Shown here: piece after piece, positions 43,901 through 53,907 of the stretch
Layout of the letters: each line of letters starts with the position of its first letter
How positions within the stretch are numbered: the first letter of the stretch is position 1
From: JAKPUX01 sp035353815
Lineage (GTDB): Bacteria; Zhuqueibacterota; Zhuqueibacteria; Residuimicrobiales; Residuimicrobiaceae
Length of the DNA stretch: 64,000 nucleotides
Assembly: GCA_035353815.1 (NCBI GenBank)
Contig: DAOQAG010000015.1
Coordinates: 1 to 64,000 of the forward strand
Direction: 5' to 3'
Made by a program: the position numbers and the translations under genes
Notes under the pieces: generated by a model
The model's input: the letters and a program-made list of their open reading frames with translations, nothing else
Databases searched by the model: none
What the model was told of the DNA's origin: nothing

Positions 43901-44542
43901 ATGTCTGCTCATCTGCTCGAATTGACCGTCCGCGAAATGCACGGCACCCAGCAAGCCAAAAAGATCCGGCAAGCCGGCGAAGTGCCCGGTATATTTTACT
44001 TTCACGGCAAGGAATCCGTTCCCTTCTCGGTGAACGCCAAGGCCCTGCAGACCACCCTCAGCAAAGAGGCCACCCTGCTCGACGTCCATTTCAGCTCCGG
44101 CGACAACCGCAAATGCATCGTCCGCGACATCCAGTACCACCCCATCCATCACGCGATCATCCATATCGATTTCATGGGCATCCAACTGGATGAAAAGATC
44201 ACGGTCTCGGTGCCGGTCCACTTTACCGGCACCTCCACCGGCGTCAAGAATGACGGCGGCATCCTGCAGCAGGTCGTGCGCGAGCTGGAAATCGAGTGCC
44301 TGCCCGCCGACATCCCCGAAGCGATCGAACTGGATGTCACCGCCCTCGCCATCGGCGATGCCCTGACCGTCAGCGATGTCGTGACGAAGAACTATGTCAT
44401 CCTCGGTGAAGCCGACCGCACCATCGTCACCGTCACCGCGCCGCGCGCGGTGGAAGAGGCCCCGGTCGTCGAGGCTGAGGAAGGCGCCGCCGAACCCGAG
44501 CTGGTCGGACGCAAGCCCGAGAGCGAAACTGAAGAGAAGTAG
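43901..44542 (+). CDS. rplY: 50S ribosomal protein L25/general stress protein Ctc family
   Basis: A 213-residue protein of the long (CTC) form: N-terminal 5S rRNA-binding L25 domain (about 1-95, with AGEVPGIFYFHGKE and RDIQYHPIHHAIIHIDF) and the C-terminal beta domain (about 100-185, PVHFTGTSTGVKNDGGIL), followed by an acidic tail (EEAPVVEAEEGAAEPE). GGAG is 9 bases before the ATG. Order prs-rplY-pth is conserved in many bacteria. Confidence 0.93.
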   Translation: MSAHLLELTVREMHGTQQAKKIRQAGEVPGIFYFHGKESVPFSVNAKALQTTLSKEATLLDVHFSSGDNRKCIVRDIQYHPIHHAIIHIDFMGIQLDEKITVSVPVHFTGTSTGVKNDGGILQQVVRELEIECLPADIPEAIELDVTALAIGDALTVSDVVTKNYVILGEADRTIVTVTAPRAVEEAPVVEAEEGAAEPELVGRKPESETEEK

Positions 44543-44568
44543 GCCGCGGCAGCGGACGGTCGCCGGAG

Positions 44569-45141
44569 ATGCGCCGGAAATACCTGATCGCCGGACTCGG
44601 CAACCCCGGAGCCCAATATGCCCATACGCGGCATAACCTCGGCTTCATGACCGCCGATGCCCTCGCCAGCGACCTCGGCGGCGGGTTCCGCAAAAAGAAC
44701 TCGGCCGCGCTGATCGCCGAAACGAACTACGCGGGCTGCGATGTGATCATCGCCAAACCCCAGCTCTTCATGAACCGCAGCGGCGAGTCGATCGCACCGC
44801 TGGTCCGCTATCTCAACATCACCCTGGAAGAGCTCCTGGTCGTGGTCGATGACGCGGACCTGCCGCTCGGCAAACTGCGCCTGCGCAAACAGGGCAGCGC
44901 CGGCGGCCATAACGGCCTCAAGTCGATCATCGCCCACCTGGATGCGAACAACTTTCCCCGGCTGCGGCTGGGCATGGGCCGGCCCGATGATCCCGGTGCC
45001 ATGATCGATCACGTGCTCTCCGATTTCAGCCGCGGCGAACGCCCGGTCGTCCAGGAAAGCGTGCAACGCGCGGTCGGAATCATCCGCGATTATATCGAAT
45101 ACGGCATCGATCAGGCCATGAACCGCTGCAATGCCGATTGA
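44569..45141 (+). CDS. pth: Peptidyl-tRNA hydrolase
   Basis: A 190-residue enzyme that frees tRNA from stalled peptidyl-tRNA. LIAGLGNPGAQYAHTRHNLGF holds the first Asn and catalytic His across one loop; PQLFMNRSGES, VVVDDADLPLGKLR and GSAGGHNGLKSI are the other conserved blocks. It starts 26 bases after rplY and belongs to the same transcription unit. Confidence 0.95.
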   Translation: MRRKYLIAGLGNPGAQYAHTRHNLGFMTADALASDLGGGFRKKNSAALIAETNYAGCDVIIAKPQLFMNRSGESIAPLVRYLNITLEELLVVVDDADLPLGKLRLRKQGSAGGHNGLKSIIAHLDANNFPRLRLGMGRPDDPGAMIDHVLSDFSRGERPVVQESVQRAVGIIRDYIEYGIDQAMNRCNAD

Positions 45142-45191
45142 GTTTCATTAACCGTTCAACAAGGTAGTTCAACCCCCAAAGGAGGACTGGT

Positions 45192-45740
45192 TTGCGTAAA
45201 TACGAGACCATCATTGTCATCGACTCTCTGCTCAAACTCGAAGAGATCGAAGGCATCATCAATAAATACGAACGCTTCATCTCAGCCAACGGCGGTCAGG
45301 TGGAGACCATCGACCGCTGGGGCAAACGCCGCCTGGCCTACGAGATCAAAAAACGCCAGTACGGTTTCTACGTCATGATCCGCTTCGACGCTCCCCCGGC
45401 GATGATCAAGCAGCTCGACCGTGAGTACCGTCTCAACGAGTACCTGCTGCGCACCATGACCACCCTGATGGAAAAACGCGCCCTGAAGGCCCTGGCCAAG
45501 CAGTACGCCGCCGCACCGGCTGCGCCCGCTGCAGCGGAAGCTCCCGCCGCGCCGGCCTCCCCCGCGGAAGCCCCGGCCGAGGTCCCGGCGGAAGCCGCAG
45601 CGGAAGCTCAGCCGGAAGCCGCTGCCGAAGTTGCAGCCGAAGCCCAGCCCGAAGTTGCAGCCGAAGCCCAGCCCGAAGCCGCAGCCGAGGTCCAGCCCGA
45701 AGCCGCGGAACCGGCCCCGGGTGATGCCGCTGCCGAATAG
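45192..45740 (+). CDS. rpsF: 30S ribosomal protein S6 with long Ala/Pro/Glu-rich tail
   Basis: A 182-residue protein. The core (about 1-95: KYETIIVIDSLLKLEEI, IDRWGKRRLAYEIKKRQYG) is ordinary S6. The start is TTG at 45192, supported by a very strong AAAGGAGGA upstream. From about residue 105 the protein is only Ala, Pro, Glu, Val and Gln, built from repeats of E-A-Q-P-E-A/V-A-A, encoded by near-identical 24-bp DNA units around 45605-45700. Acidic S6 tails occur elsewhere (polyglutamate in E. coli), but this one is long. First gene of the rpsF-ssb-rpsR-rplI set. Confidence 0.93.
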   Translation: MRKYETIIVIDSLLKLEEIEGIINKYERFISANGGQVETIDRWGKRRLAYEIKKRQYGFYVMIRFDAPPAMIKQLDREYRLNEYLLRTMTTLMEKRALKALAKQYAAAPAAPAAAEAPAAPASPAEAPAEVPAEAAAEAQPEAAAEVAAEAQPEVAAEAQPEAAAEVQPEAAEPAPGDAAAE

Positions 45741-45797
45741 ATGCAGCGGCTGTTCTTTGCCAAATTAACGATCATGTGAGCCAGACCATCGCCCAAT

Positions 45798-45821
45798 TCA
45801 AGCCCCTTGAGCACGGCTTGA
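45798..45821 (+). promoter_or_regulatory. Hairpin next to the ssb ribosome-binding site
   Basis: TCAAGCC (45798-45804), a ten-base loop and GGCTTGA (45815-45821) form a 7-bp stem whose last base is the first base of the AGGAG Shine-Dalgarno of ssb (45821-45825). It could tune ssb translation. There is no T-run, so it is not a terminator. Confidence 0.4.
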
Positions 45822-45833
45822 GGAGTGTATGAT

Positions 45834-46340
45834 ATGCCCGATTTGAAGATGCCGGATATCAATAATGTCCTTATCGCCGGATATCTGACCAGCGATCCGG
45901 CGTTCCGCAAAACCTCGAATGGCACACCGGTGATCAACTTTTACGTCGCCTCGAATCGCAAGTACCGGGACAATTCCGGGATCTGGCGCGAGAATATGTG
46001 CTATGTCGGCGTCGTCGCCTGGCACCGTTTGGCCGAGGCGTGCGCCGAGATCCTGAAGAAGGGCTCTTCGATCCTCATCGATGGCGAGCTGCAGAGCCGC
46101 AACTGGCACAACGAGGACGGCACGGCGCGCAACGTCGTCGAACTGCGCGCCCGGCGCATCCAGTTCCTCGACCGTAAAAGCGGCAAGGATGTCGAAGAGC
46201 TCGCCCAGCAGAGCAGTGATGATACGCCGGGCACGCCCGAGGACGACCGCGGCCGGAGCAAAACCGCTCCGGAGACGCAAGAGTTCCAGAAAATTGAACC
46301 GACAGAATTCGATTTTGGATATCAGGATTTGAACCTGTAA
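45834..46340 (+). CDS. ssb: Single-stranded DNA-binding protein
   Basis: A 168-residue protein. OB fold at about 8-110 (INNVLIAGYLTSDPAFRKT, WHRLAEACAEILKKGSSIL, DGELQSRNWHNEDGT). ATG 45834 has AGGAG 8 bases upstream; the GTG at 45825 overlaps that site and is rejected. The acidic linker ends TEFDFGYQDLNL rather than the usual DDDIPF-type tip that recruits partner proteins, which is odd. It sits in the standard position between rpsF and rpsR. Confidence 0.92.
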   Translation: MPDLKMPDINNVLIAGYLTSDPAFRKTSNGTPVINFYVASNRKYRDNSGIWRENMCYVGVVAWHRLAEACAEILKKGSSILIDGELQSRNWHNEDGTARNVVELRARRIQFLDRKSGKDVEELAQQSSDDTPGTPEDDRGRSKTAPETQEFQKIEPTEFDFGYQDLNL

Positions 46341-46369
46341 CCCAGCTTTAGGCCATTAAAGGAGTCACT

Positions 46370-46591
46370 ATGTTGAGAAAAAAACGAATTTGCCGCTTTT
46401 GTGAAGAAAAAGTGGATTATATCGACTACAAGGACGAAAAGCGGCTGATGCGTTTCACCACCGAACAGGGCAAGATCATTCCCCGCCGCACCTCGGGGAC
46501 CTGCGCGAAGCATCAGCGCCAGCTCGTCAATGCGATCAAGAAGGCCCGCGAGATCGCTCTAATTCCCTACATCTCTGAATTGACCAAATAA
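46370..46591 (+). CDS. rpsR: 30S ribosomal protein S18 (zinc-binding form)
   Basis: A 73-residue protein with CRFCEEKVDYIDYKD, the basic core RRTSGTCAKHQRQLVNAIKK and the terminal IALIPYI. The CxxC and the later Cys-x-x-His make this the zinc-binding (C+) type. It pairs with S6 on the 30S platform; GGAG lies upstream of the ATG. Confidence 0.96.
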   Translation: MLRKKRICRFCEEKVDYIDYKDEKRLMRFTTEQGKIIPRRTSGTCAKHQRQLVNAIKKAREIALIPYISELTK

Positions 46592-46604
46592 TGCGGAAAT
46601 CCTC

Positions 46605-47048
46605 ATGAAGATCATTTTGAAGCAAGATATCCAGTCGCTCGGCACCGCCGGTGAGATCGTCACGGTCAAGAACGGCTATGCCCGCAACTATCTTATTCCT
46701 CAGGGGTTCGCCGCGGCGGCCACCCCGGGCAACATGCGCGCCTGGGAAGTCGAAAGCAAGGCGTCCGCCCTGCGCCTGCAGCGCGGCATGCGCGAGGCTC
46801 AGGAGGTCGCGGCCCGGCTGGAAAAGCTCTCCCTCACCGTTTCGGTTCAGGTGGGCGAGGAAGAGAAACTCTTCGGCTCGGTCACCAGCCAGAATATCGC
46901 TGATCTGCTGACGGAAAACGGATTCGATATCGACAAGAAGAAGATCGTCCTCGATGAGCCGATCAAGGCCCTGGGTGTGTACGATGTGCCGGTCAAGCTG
47001 CATCCGGAAGTGACCGGTATGGTCAAGGTGTGGGTTGTGCGCGAATAA
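46605..47048 (+). CDS. rplI: 50S ribosomal protein L9
   Basis: A 147-residue protein: N-terminal domain MKIILKQDIQSLGTAGEIV with GYARNYLIPQGFA, a long connecting helix, and the C-terminal domain (EEKLFGSVTSQNIADLL; VPVKLHPEV). It follows rpsR by 13 bases and ends the ribosomal-protein set. Confidence 0.96.
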   Translation: MKIILKQDIQSLGTAGEIVTVKNGYARNYLIPQGFAAAATPGNMRAWEVESKASALRLQRGMREAQEVAARLEKLSLTVSVQVGEEEKLFGSVTSQNIADLLTENGFDIDKKKIVLDEPIKALGVYDVPVKLHPEVTGMVKVWVVRE

Positions 47049-47075
47049 TCCGCAGTGATCGCCGCGGAGCCTGGG

Positions 47076-47786
47076 ATGGATTATTTTCAGTTACTGCTGT
47101 TGGCGCATGTTATCGGTGATTTCACCCTGCAGACCGACACGATTTTCCGTCTGAAACAGAAATCACCCTGGGGCGTCCCCCTTCACGTCCTGATCTGTTC
47201 GCTGGTCACCGCCGCGCTGCTCCATCCCCTGCTCGGACGCCCGGCGCTCTGGCTGGCGCTTGTTTTCATCGCCCTTGTCCACTTTACGCTCGACCGCACG
47301 AAACTCTTTCTTGCGGCTTTTCGCGCCAAAGATGGGCTGGGCTATTTTTTTACCGACCAGGCCCTGCATGTGCTTTCGCTGCTAGGGACAGCGCGTTATC
47401 TGCAGTGGGCCCTGCCGCATGAGAGCTTCTGGCTCAGCCCCGCCCTGACGGTCGATCTCACCGCCCTCGTGGTGGCCGGGTTCGCTGTCCCCCCTATCCT
47501 GAACTACATCCAGCGTGCGCTGGCTGTCCGGGGCCGGCAGGCGAGCCATCCCCCCTTTCCCTCCTTCCGCCGCCGTCTCCCCGGCATCCTGTCGCGTATG
47601 ATCGCCACCGCCGGGCTCCTGCTCGGCGGCTGGTATGTGTTCCTGGTGCTGGCACTGCTCACCGCGCTGGTCGCGCCGATGACCGCCCCCGGCAAGCACA
47701 AAGGCTATCTCGCCGCCGAACTTGTCACCAGCAGCGCCGTGGTGCTCTTCGCTGCCCTCATCACCTGGTATCTGCGTCTCAGCTGA
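47076..47786 (+). CDS. DUF3307 integral membrane protein
   Basis: A 236-residue protein with six or so helices. The N-terminal LLLAHVIGDFTLQTDTIFRL is the DUF3307 hallmark (HxxGDFxLQ), and HFTLDRTKLFL is a second conserved block. Function is not established for the family. ATG 47076 has GGAG six bases upstream and is preferred to the GTG at 47055. It follows rplI by 27 bases and converges with rsmE. Confidence 0.85.
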   Translation: MDYFQLLLLAHVIGDFTLQTDTIFRLKQKSPWGVPLHVLICSLVTAALLHPLLGRPALWLALVFIALVHFTLDRTKLFLAAFRAKDGLGYFFTDQALHVLSLLGTARYLQWALPHESFWLSPALTVDLTALVVAGFAVPPILNYIQRALAVRGRQASHPPFPSFRRRLPGILSRMIATAGLLLGGWYVFLVLALLTALVAPMTAPGKHKGYLAAELVTSSAVVLFAALITWYLRLS

Positions 47787-47796
47787 ACTCTGGTCT

Positions 47797-48525
47797 CTAG
47801 CCCAGTTCGCCCGCGGCATCGAGCAGCCGCACCGCCGCGGTCAGGGCCGCGGTTTCGCTGCGCAGCCGCCGCGGACCGAGGCTGATCGGCAGTGCCCCGG
47901 CGGTCACGGCCCGGTCCACCTCCGCCTGCGTGAATCCCGCCTCCGGTCCGATCAGCAGCGTCGCCGCCGCCCGTCCGGCCAGGGCCGCAGCCAGCTCCGT
48001 GCGCGTGACCTCGGCCTCCTCCCAGGCGATGAAGAGGGCCGCGCCGCGCGCCGCGTCGACCACCTCCGCGAAGGACCGCAGCGGCCGCACCTCGGGGGCC
48101 CGGCTCCGGCCGCACTGCTTCATCGCCGCCCGCGCCTTCTCCTCCCAGCGCCCCGCGCGGCCGCGCGGCGCGGCCACCGTGCCCGCGGTCAGCATCGGCT
48201 GGAACACCGACACCCCGATCTCCGTCCCCTTCTCCACCACCCAGTCGAACAGCCCGCCCTTGGGCACGCCCTGCGCCAGGGTCAGCTGCAGCCGCGGCTC
48301 CCCCGCCCCCTCCTCAACCGTCTCCACCCCCACCCGCAGGCTCTTCGCCCCGATCGCCAGGATCGGGCCGGTGTAGCGCCGGCCCAAGCCGTCGACCGCG
48401 ATGACCCGTTCCCCCACCTGCTTGCGCAGCACCCGCACCGCATGCTGATATTCGGCTCCGCGCAGCTCGAATCCCTGCGGACCGGCCTCCTGAGGATCCA
48501 CATAGAAAAAATGGATATGCGCCAT
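47797..48525 (-). CDS. rsmE: 16S rRNA (uracil-1498-N3)-methyltransferase
   Basis: A 242-residue SPOUT methyltransferase. It opens with MAHIHFFYVDPQEAG, has a PUA-like N-terminal domain, VPKGGLFDWVVEKGTEIGV, KQCGRSRAPEVRPL, and the SAM-binding knot LIGPEAGFTQAEV with SLGPRRLRSETAAL. The ATG at 48525 matches the family start; the ATG at 48537 overlaps the upstream gene and adds MVLA only. The gene overlaps neither neighbour and may be translated after the BamA-like gene. Confidence 0.94.
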   Translation of the reverse strand: MAHIHFFYVDPQEAGPQGFELRGAEYQHAVRVLRKQVGERVIAVDGLGRRYTGPILAIGAKSLRVGVETVEEGAGEPRLQLTLAQGVPKGGLFDWVVEKGTEIGVSVFQPMLTAGTVAAPRGRAGRWEEKARAAMKQCGRSRAPEVRPLRSFAEVVDAARGAALFIAWEEAEVTRTELAAALAGRAAATLLIGPEAGFTQAEVDRAVTAGALPISLGPRRLRSETAALTAAVRLLDAAGELG

Positions 48526-48527
48526 GG

Positions 48528-49808
48528 CTAAAACCATACCTTCATGTCAATGAGATACTCCCCGCGCCCGGAGAGATCCCAGGCGCGCTCGAATCGTATC
48601 AGCTCCACATAGGGGAGCTGCACCGCCACACCCGCACCGAAGCCGCCGCGCCGCTGCTGCTCCCCCCGCGCCCAGCCGGATTTGGCGATCAGTCCGGTGT
48701 CATAAAACAGCGCCCCGTGCAGCGCAAAGGGGAGATTGCGCAGATAGCCGAGCCGGTCCTCCGGCACCAGATTAAAAAAGCGCGGACGGATGATCGGCCA
48801 GCGCAGCTCCGCCCCGGCCAGAAGCCGCTGCTCGCCTTCGAGCACTTCGCGGAAATGGCCGCGGATGCGTTCGCCATAGCCGAGATAGAGGAGACTGTGC
48901 ACCGGCACCCGGCCGCTGCTCGCATCGAGGCGTACCCGGCCGGCGAGGATCCCGCCCCCGGGCAAAGGCTGGTAGCGCCGCAGGTCGCAGGCGGCAAAAA
49001 GATAATCGGAGGCCGCGGCGACGCGCCGCAGGCTGACGCCGGCATCCACAAACCAGCCGTGCCGGGGATAGGCCGAATAGTCGCGGTTGTCATAGGTGAA
49101 TCCGGCGGAAAACTGCGCAATACGGTCCAGGCCCGCCGCGGAACGCGTCAGCCCCAGCTCCGGCGGCAGCCGCACCTCGCGATAGCCCGCCCCGACGCTC
49201 GCCCGGGTATAATAGCCGAAACGCTTGCTCAGGCCGAACAGCAGCCCGGCATGGCGCTCCTTGAAGCCGTTGTAGCGGGGACTGAGATTTTCGTTCCGGC
49301 TCCAGGAGGCCTGGGCGGAAAAGGCGAGGCGGTGCCGGCTGTGGATCCAGGGATTGCTATAGGTGAGATTGACGGCGGGATCGTAGCCCAGCCAGAAATT
49401 GCCGAGCAGGGTGATGTTGCGGCCGCGGAAATTCTCGTGGCGCGCGCCGGCCCCGTAGGAAAGCTTGCTCCAGTCGCGGTCGTGGATGAAGAGCAGGGGA
49501 TAGGGAAAAAGATACCAGCGTTCGTTGACCAGGTAGAGCAGGGTAACGCCGTCGGCGCCGGGGAGCACCTGCAGCTCGACCCGGGTGAAGAGGCGAAGGT
49601 TCTCGATGCGCTGGCGGTCGGCTTCGGCGATGCGCGGATCGAAGGGATCGCCGGCGCGCTGCTGCATCTCGCGGACGAGGATCTCTTCGCGGGTATGGTC
49701 GTTGCCGATGAAGAGGATGGTGGCGATCAGGGCTGAATCTGCGGCCGGCGCGGGCGCGCCCTGCAGCCACAGTGCTCCCCCCAGAAGCAGCAGGCTAATC
49801 CCGGACAT
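48528..49808 (-). CDS. BamA/TamA-family outer-membrane protein with one POTRA domain
   Basis: A 426-residue protein with a signal peptide (MSGISLLLLGGALWLQGAPA). A single POTRA domain at about 28-105 (FIGNDHTREEILVREMQQ; RIENLRLFTRVELQVL) is followed by a beta-barrel ending in Phe (YLIDMKVWF), the outer-membrane insertion signal. Main BamA proteins have five POTRA domains, so this is a shorter relative of unknown cargo. Its start overlaps the end of the RsbW-like gene by 14 bases. Confidence 0.85.
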   Translation of the reverse strand: MSGISLLLLGGALWLQGAPAPAADSALIATILFIGNDHTREEILVREMQQRAGDPFDPRIAEADRQRIENLRLFTRVELQVLPGADGVTLLYLVNERWYLFPYPLLFIHDRDWSKLSYGAGARHENFRGRNITLLGNFWLGYDPAVNLTYSNPWIHSRHRLAFSAQASWSRNENLSPRYNGFKERHAGLLFGLSKRFGYYTRASVGAGYREVRLPPELGLTRSAAGLDRIAQFSAGFTYDNRDYSAYPRHGWFVDAGVSLRRVAAASDYLFAACDLRRYQPLPGGGILAGRVRLDASSGRVPVHSLLYLGYGERIRGHFREVLEGEQRLLAGAELRWPIIRPRFFNLVPEDRLGYLRNLPFALHGALFYDTGLIAKSGWARGEQQRRGGFGAGVAVQLPYVELIRFERAWDLSGRGEYLIDMKVWF

Positions 49809-50235
49809 GATTCTTTCGGGTTTTCACCAGGATGACGGTGGTCCCGCCGCCCGGTGTGAACTCATAGTCCACACTGTCCATCATCGAGCGCACGATGAAA
49901 ATGCCCCGGCCATTGTCCTTGAGAAGATTCTCGGGCAGCAGGGGATCGGGCACCGCGGCGGGATTAAAACCCGTGCCCTGGTCGGTGACATGCACCTTGA
50001 GCCGGCCGGCGCTGAGGAAAAAGCGGATGTGTACCGTCTTTTTCGGATTGCTCTTGTTGCCATGATAGATCGCGTTGGCGACCATCTCGGTGACCGCGAT
50101 GGCAAAGGTATCGCGCTCGTCGTCACTGAATCCCGCCAGCCCGGCCATCTCCTCGCATTTCTCCTCGACGCGCTGGATCTGATCGGGCAGACTCGGGATG
50201 ATCATCTCATGCAGTTCACTGCTGTTTTCCGTCAC
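49795..50235 (-). CDS. RsbW/SpoIIAB-like anti-sigma serine kinase (GHKL ATPase)
   Basis: A 146-residue protein made up of one GHKL ATPase domain. The N box is AVTEMVANAIYHGNKS, the G1 box HVTDQGTGFNP and the G2 box DNGRGIFIVRSMMD. There is no histidine-phosphotransfer domain, so it is of the partner-switching type, phosphorylating a STAS-domain antagonist. One such STAS protein is encoded at 31.9-32.7 kb at the head of the exopolysaccharide operon; pairing the two is inference. The coding region overlaps the BamA-like gene. Confidence 0.9.
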   Translation of the reverse strand: MTENSSELHEMIIPSLPDQIQRVEEKCEEMAGLAGFSDDERDTFAIAVTEMVANAIYHGNKSNPKKTVHIRFFLSAGRLKVHVTDQGTGFNPAAVPDPLLPENLLKDNGRGIFIVRSMMDSVDYEFTPGGGTTVILVKTRKNHVRD

Positions 50236-50280
50236 TCCAGTTCCTTCCCTGCTTCAGGCTCGTCCGCTCTTGCCGCTGCT

Positions 50281-52140
50281 CTAAAAGAGCCAGTCCAGTC
50301 GTAAATCCAGGGTATTGATGGTGTAGCGGCGCTGCTGCCATGGATAGACCCGGCGGCGCTGGCCGTCGAGAATGAAACGCGTGCGCCGCGACGGGGTATA
50401 GTAGATGCTCAGGGCCGGTCCATGACTGCTGAAACGCTGCGCGAGCGTCTCCAGGGTATTGCCGCGGGCATCGATGTCATGCCGCCACTCCAGGCGGCTG
50501 TAAAATCCGTATCCGGGACCGAGCTGGAGCGCCGGTGCGGCCGCAAAGAGCAGCCGCAGCTGCAGCCAATGGCTCCGGCGGGTGGTGAGCATGCGCTCCT
50601 TCCAGTCCGACCAGAAGAGCTGCCCGTTCTCCTCCAGCTGCAGCCGGTAATCGAACTTGAGGGTCGATCGGCGCGTCAGCGCATATTCCAGCGAATCGTC
50701 CCAGGCGAACTTGCGAAAGACAAAGCTTTTGGTCTGCAGCGCCACGTTGTCGAAATCATAGTCGACATAATTGGCCAGCACCTCGAAGCCGTTGTGCCAG
50801 TGCAGCCGCGGCGAGGGGGTGCAGCTCAGGACCGGCCGCAGGCGGAAAATGCGGTTCCAGTTGTTGTCGGCGCTGCGCTCGCCATAGATATAGACCATAT
50901 GATAAAGAGAGGCGCTCAGCTGCAGCTCGAAGCGCAGGGCCGGACTGAACCGGCGCCCGAAGGTGACCTGGGAGTGGATGCGCAGCTCGTCCCGGTCATC
51001 AAAATTGTTGGTATCCGGCGTATCATACTGAAAGCGGCTGATGGAGGCGTAGACCGCCAGACTGTCGCGCCGTCCGACCGGTGCCGCAAACTCGCCCAGC
51101 AGCTGCAGCCGGTTGCTGTTGTTGTCCGGCGTGACAAAGGCGGTATAGGGGGAGAACGGCGACTGCACCACGCCGGTGACCAGATCGTACTTTTGCTGCT
51201 GGGTGTTGTAGTTCAGGGCCAGCCGGCCGTTCAGGCGCCGGCGCGCAACGGTAACCTCCAGGGCGTGGTCGCCGAGCTGGTCGTTGCGCTTGCGCTGCCG
51301 CGCTGCGGCCTCGGTGCCGAAACTGAGCAGCTCGACATTGCGGAACTGCCAGGAGGTGCGCAGCGCCAGCTGCGTCCAGGCGCCGAGGCTGTAGTGGAGC
51401 AGATTTTCGAGCCCCTTGTTCGCCTCACGCAGGCTCTCGACATCCCCGAGCAGGGAGGTGTAGTTATCTCGCCGGCGGCTGGTGGTGAAGAGCCGCAGCG
51501 AATCGCTGCTGCCGGGGGTGAAGGCCCGGGCCACGGCCCAGGCGAGACTGGACTCGTGGTTCTTGCGCACGGCGTAACGGTCCATCTCGATCATGCCCTG
51601 CAGATGATGGGCATAGCCGCCCCACTCCAGGCCGGAGAGTTCCTCCTCGCCGCTGAAAAAGTAGCCGTGGTCGTGAAAGCCCATGCGCGCATCCCATTTC
51701 GGACCGGCCGCCACGCTCAGCCGCAGCCGCGGCGAGGGGGCGAAGCGCAGACCCCAGCCGAGGGTGTTGCTGCGCACATCATTGTAAAATCCGGTCTGGC
51801 GGTCATAAAATGACAAAGAGCGTAACAGGGCGTTCAGCTGCAGCGCCGGCCAGAGCTGATAGCCGATGCGGGTGAAAAAGGCGTGTTCATCCTTCCATTT
51901 GTCCTCACTGCTGCCCAGACGCAGCATCGAGGTGCGGTACTGTTCGCTGAACTGCCATTGCAGCCGCGGCGTCAGGGCGATCTGGCGGCCGGCGTCGAGC
52001 TGCCAGAGATAGTTGTTCAGCTCCTGGCGATAGCGCAGGGTCGCCGGGAGGTTCACACCGGCCGCCTCGCCGCCCGCAAGCGGCTGCGCCGCAGCCCGGC
52101 CGGCCAGGGCCAGAAGTACGCCCGAAACAAAAAATGCCAT
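50281..52140 (-). CDS. Predicted outer-membrane beta-barrel protein, family not recognised
   Basis: A 619-residue protein if it starts at ATG 52140, which begins a signal peptide (MAFFVSGVLLALAGRAAAQ); the upstream start is uncertain and the ribosome-binding site weak. The mature part is rich in alternating amphipathic strands of about ten residues with aromatic girdles (LRYRQELNNYLWQLDAGRQ, WHNGFEVLANYVDYDFDN) and ends in an aromatic residue (LDLRLDWLF). That is the picture of a 20-strand-plus outer-membrane barrel. No plug or TonB box was seen. It lies between the RsbW-like gene and an FtsB-like gene on the same strand. Confidence 0.6.
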   Translation of the reverse strand: MAFFVSGVLLALAGRAAAQPLAGGEAAGVNLPATLRYRQELNNYLWQLDAGRQIALTPRLQWQFSEQYRTSMLRLGSSEDKWKDEHAFFTRIGYQLWPALQLNALLRSLSFYDRQTGFYNDVRSNTLGWGLRFAPSPRLRLSVAAGPKWDARMGFHDHGYFFSGEEELSGLEWGGYAHHLQGMIEMDRYAVRKNHESSLAWAVARAFTPGSSDSLRLFTTSRRRDNYTSLLGDVESLREANKGLENLLHYSLGAWTQLALRTSWQFRNVELLSFGTEAAARQRKRNDQLGDHALEVTVARRRLNGRLALNYNTQQQKYDLVTGVVQSPFSPYTAFVTPDNNSNRLQLLGEFAAPVGRRDSLAVYASISRFQYDTPDTNNFDDRDELRIHSQVTFGRRFSPALRFELQLSASLYHMVYIYGERSADNNWNRIFRLRPVLSCTPSPRLHWHNGFEVLANYVDYDFDNVALQTKSFVFRKFAWDDSLEYALTRRSTLKFDYRLQLEENGQLFWSDWKERMLTTRRSHWLQLRLLFAAAPALQLGPGYGFYSRLEWRHDIDARGNTLETLAQRFSSHGPALSIYYTPSRRTRFILDGQRRRVYPWQQRRYTINTLDLRLDWLF

Positions 52141-52201
52141 CCGCGCGGCGACACGATGGCATTTCCCGATCAAAGAGGGGATGGAGACTCCGGAAACAGG
52201 A

Positions 52202-52522
52202 TTACTGCACGTGAACGATGATTTCATCCGGTTCGCCGAGACTGTGCTCTTTCTGCGCTTCGCGCTTGATGCGATTCCGGTCATTGGTCAGGCTGTCGGC
52301 CTCTTTTTCCATCCAGCTTTTTTTCTTCTTCTCCAGCTCGATCGCCTTTTGCAGCTGGCGCCCTTCCTGCCACAGGCGCATCTGCGTCAGAAAACCGGAA
52401 GAGCCGGCGACATAGGCCAGGAAAAAGATCACAAAGCCGATCAGATAGAACCGGCCGCGCGTGATCTGAATCTTGTCCAGGCGGCGCCGGAGCCGCGCCA
52501 GCACTCCTCTTTTTGCATTCAT
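52202..52522 (-). CDS. Septum formation initiator (FtsB/DivIC-like)
   Basis: A 106-residue bitopic protein. A basic N-terminus (MNAKRGVLARLRRRLDKI), one helix (FYLIGFVIFFLAYVAG) and a coiled coil (LQKAIELEKKKKSWMEKEA) that ends in an EHSLGEPDEIIVHV segment, the small conserved motif of FtsB/DivIC. It helps assemble the divisome at midcell. ATG 52522 has GAGGGG six bases upstream. It follows enolase by 63 bases on the same strand, an order seen in several phyla. Confidence 0.88.
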   Translation of the reverse strand: MNAKRGVLARLRRRLDKIQITRGRFYLIGFVIFFLAYVAGSSGFLTQMRLWQEGRQLQKAIELEKKKKSWMEKEADSLTNDRNRIKREAQKEHSLGEPDEIIVHVQ

Positions 52523-52585
52523 CCGCAACCCCTCTGAAAAACGCACCCTGCCGGCGTCGGGGCCGGCAGGGTGCCGTGTTCCGTA

Positions 52586-53872
<1,287 letters not shown>

Positions 53873-53907
53873 GAATCCTCCTTGTTTGCTTTATTTTTAA
53901 AAACTAT

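Noticed and set aside
45142..45191. S6:S18 autoregulatory RNA before rpsF
   Set aside because: No convincing stem with the conserved CCG bulge could be drawn in the 50-base leader.
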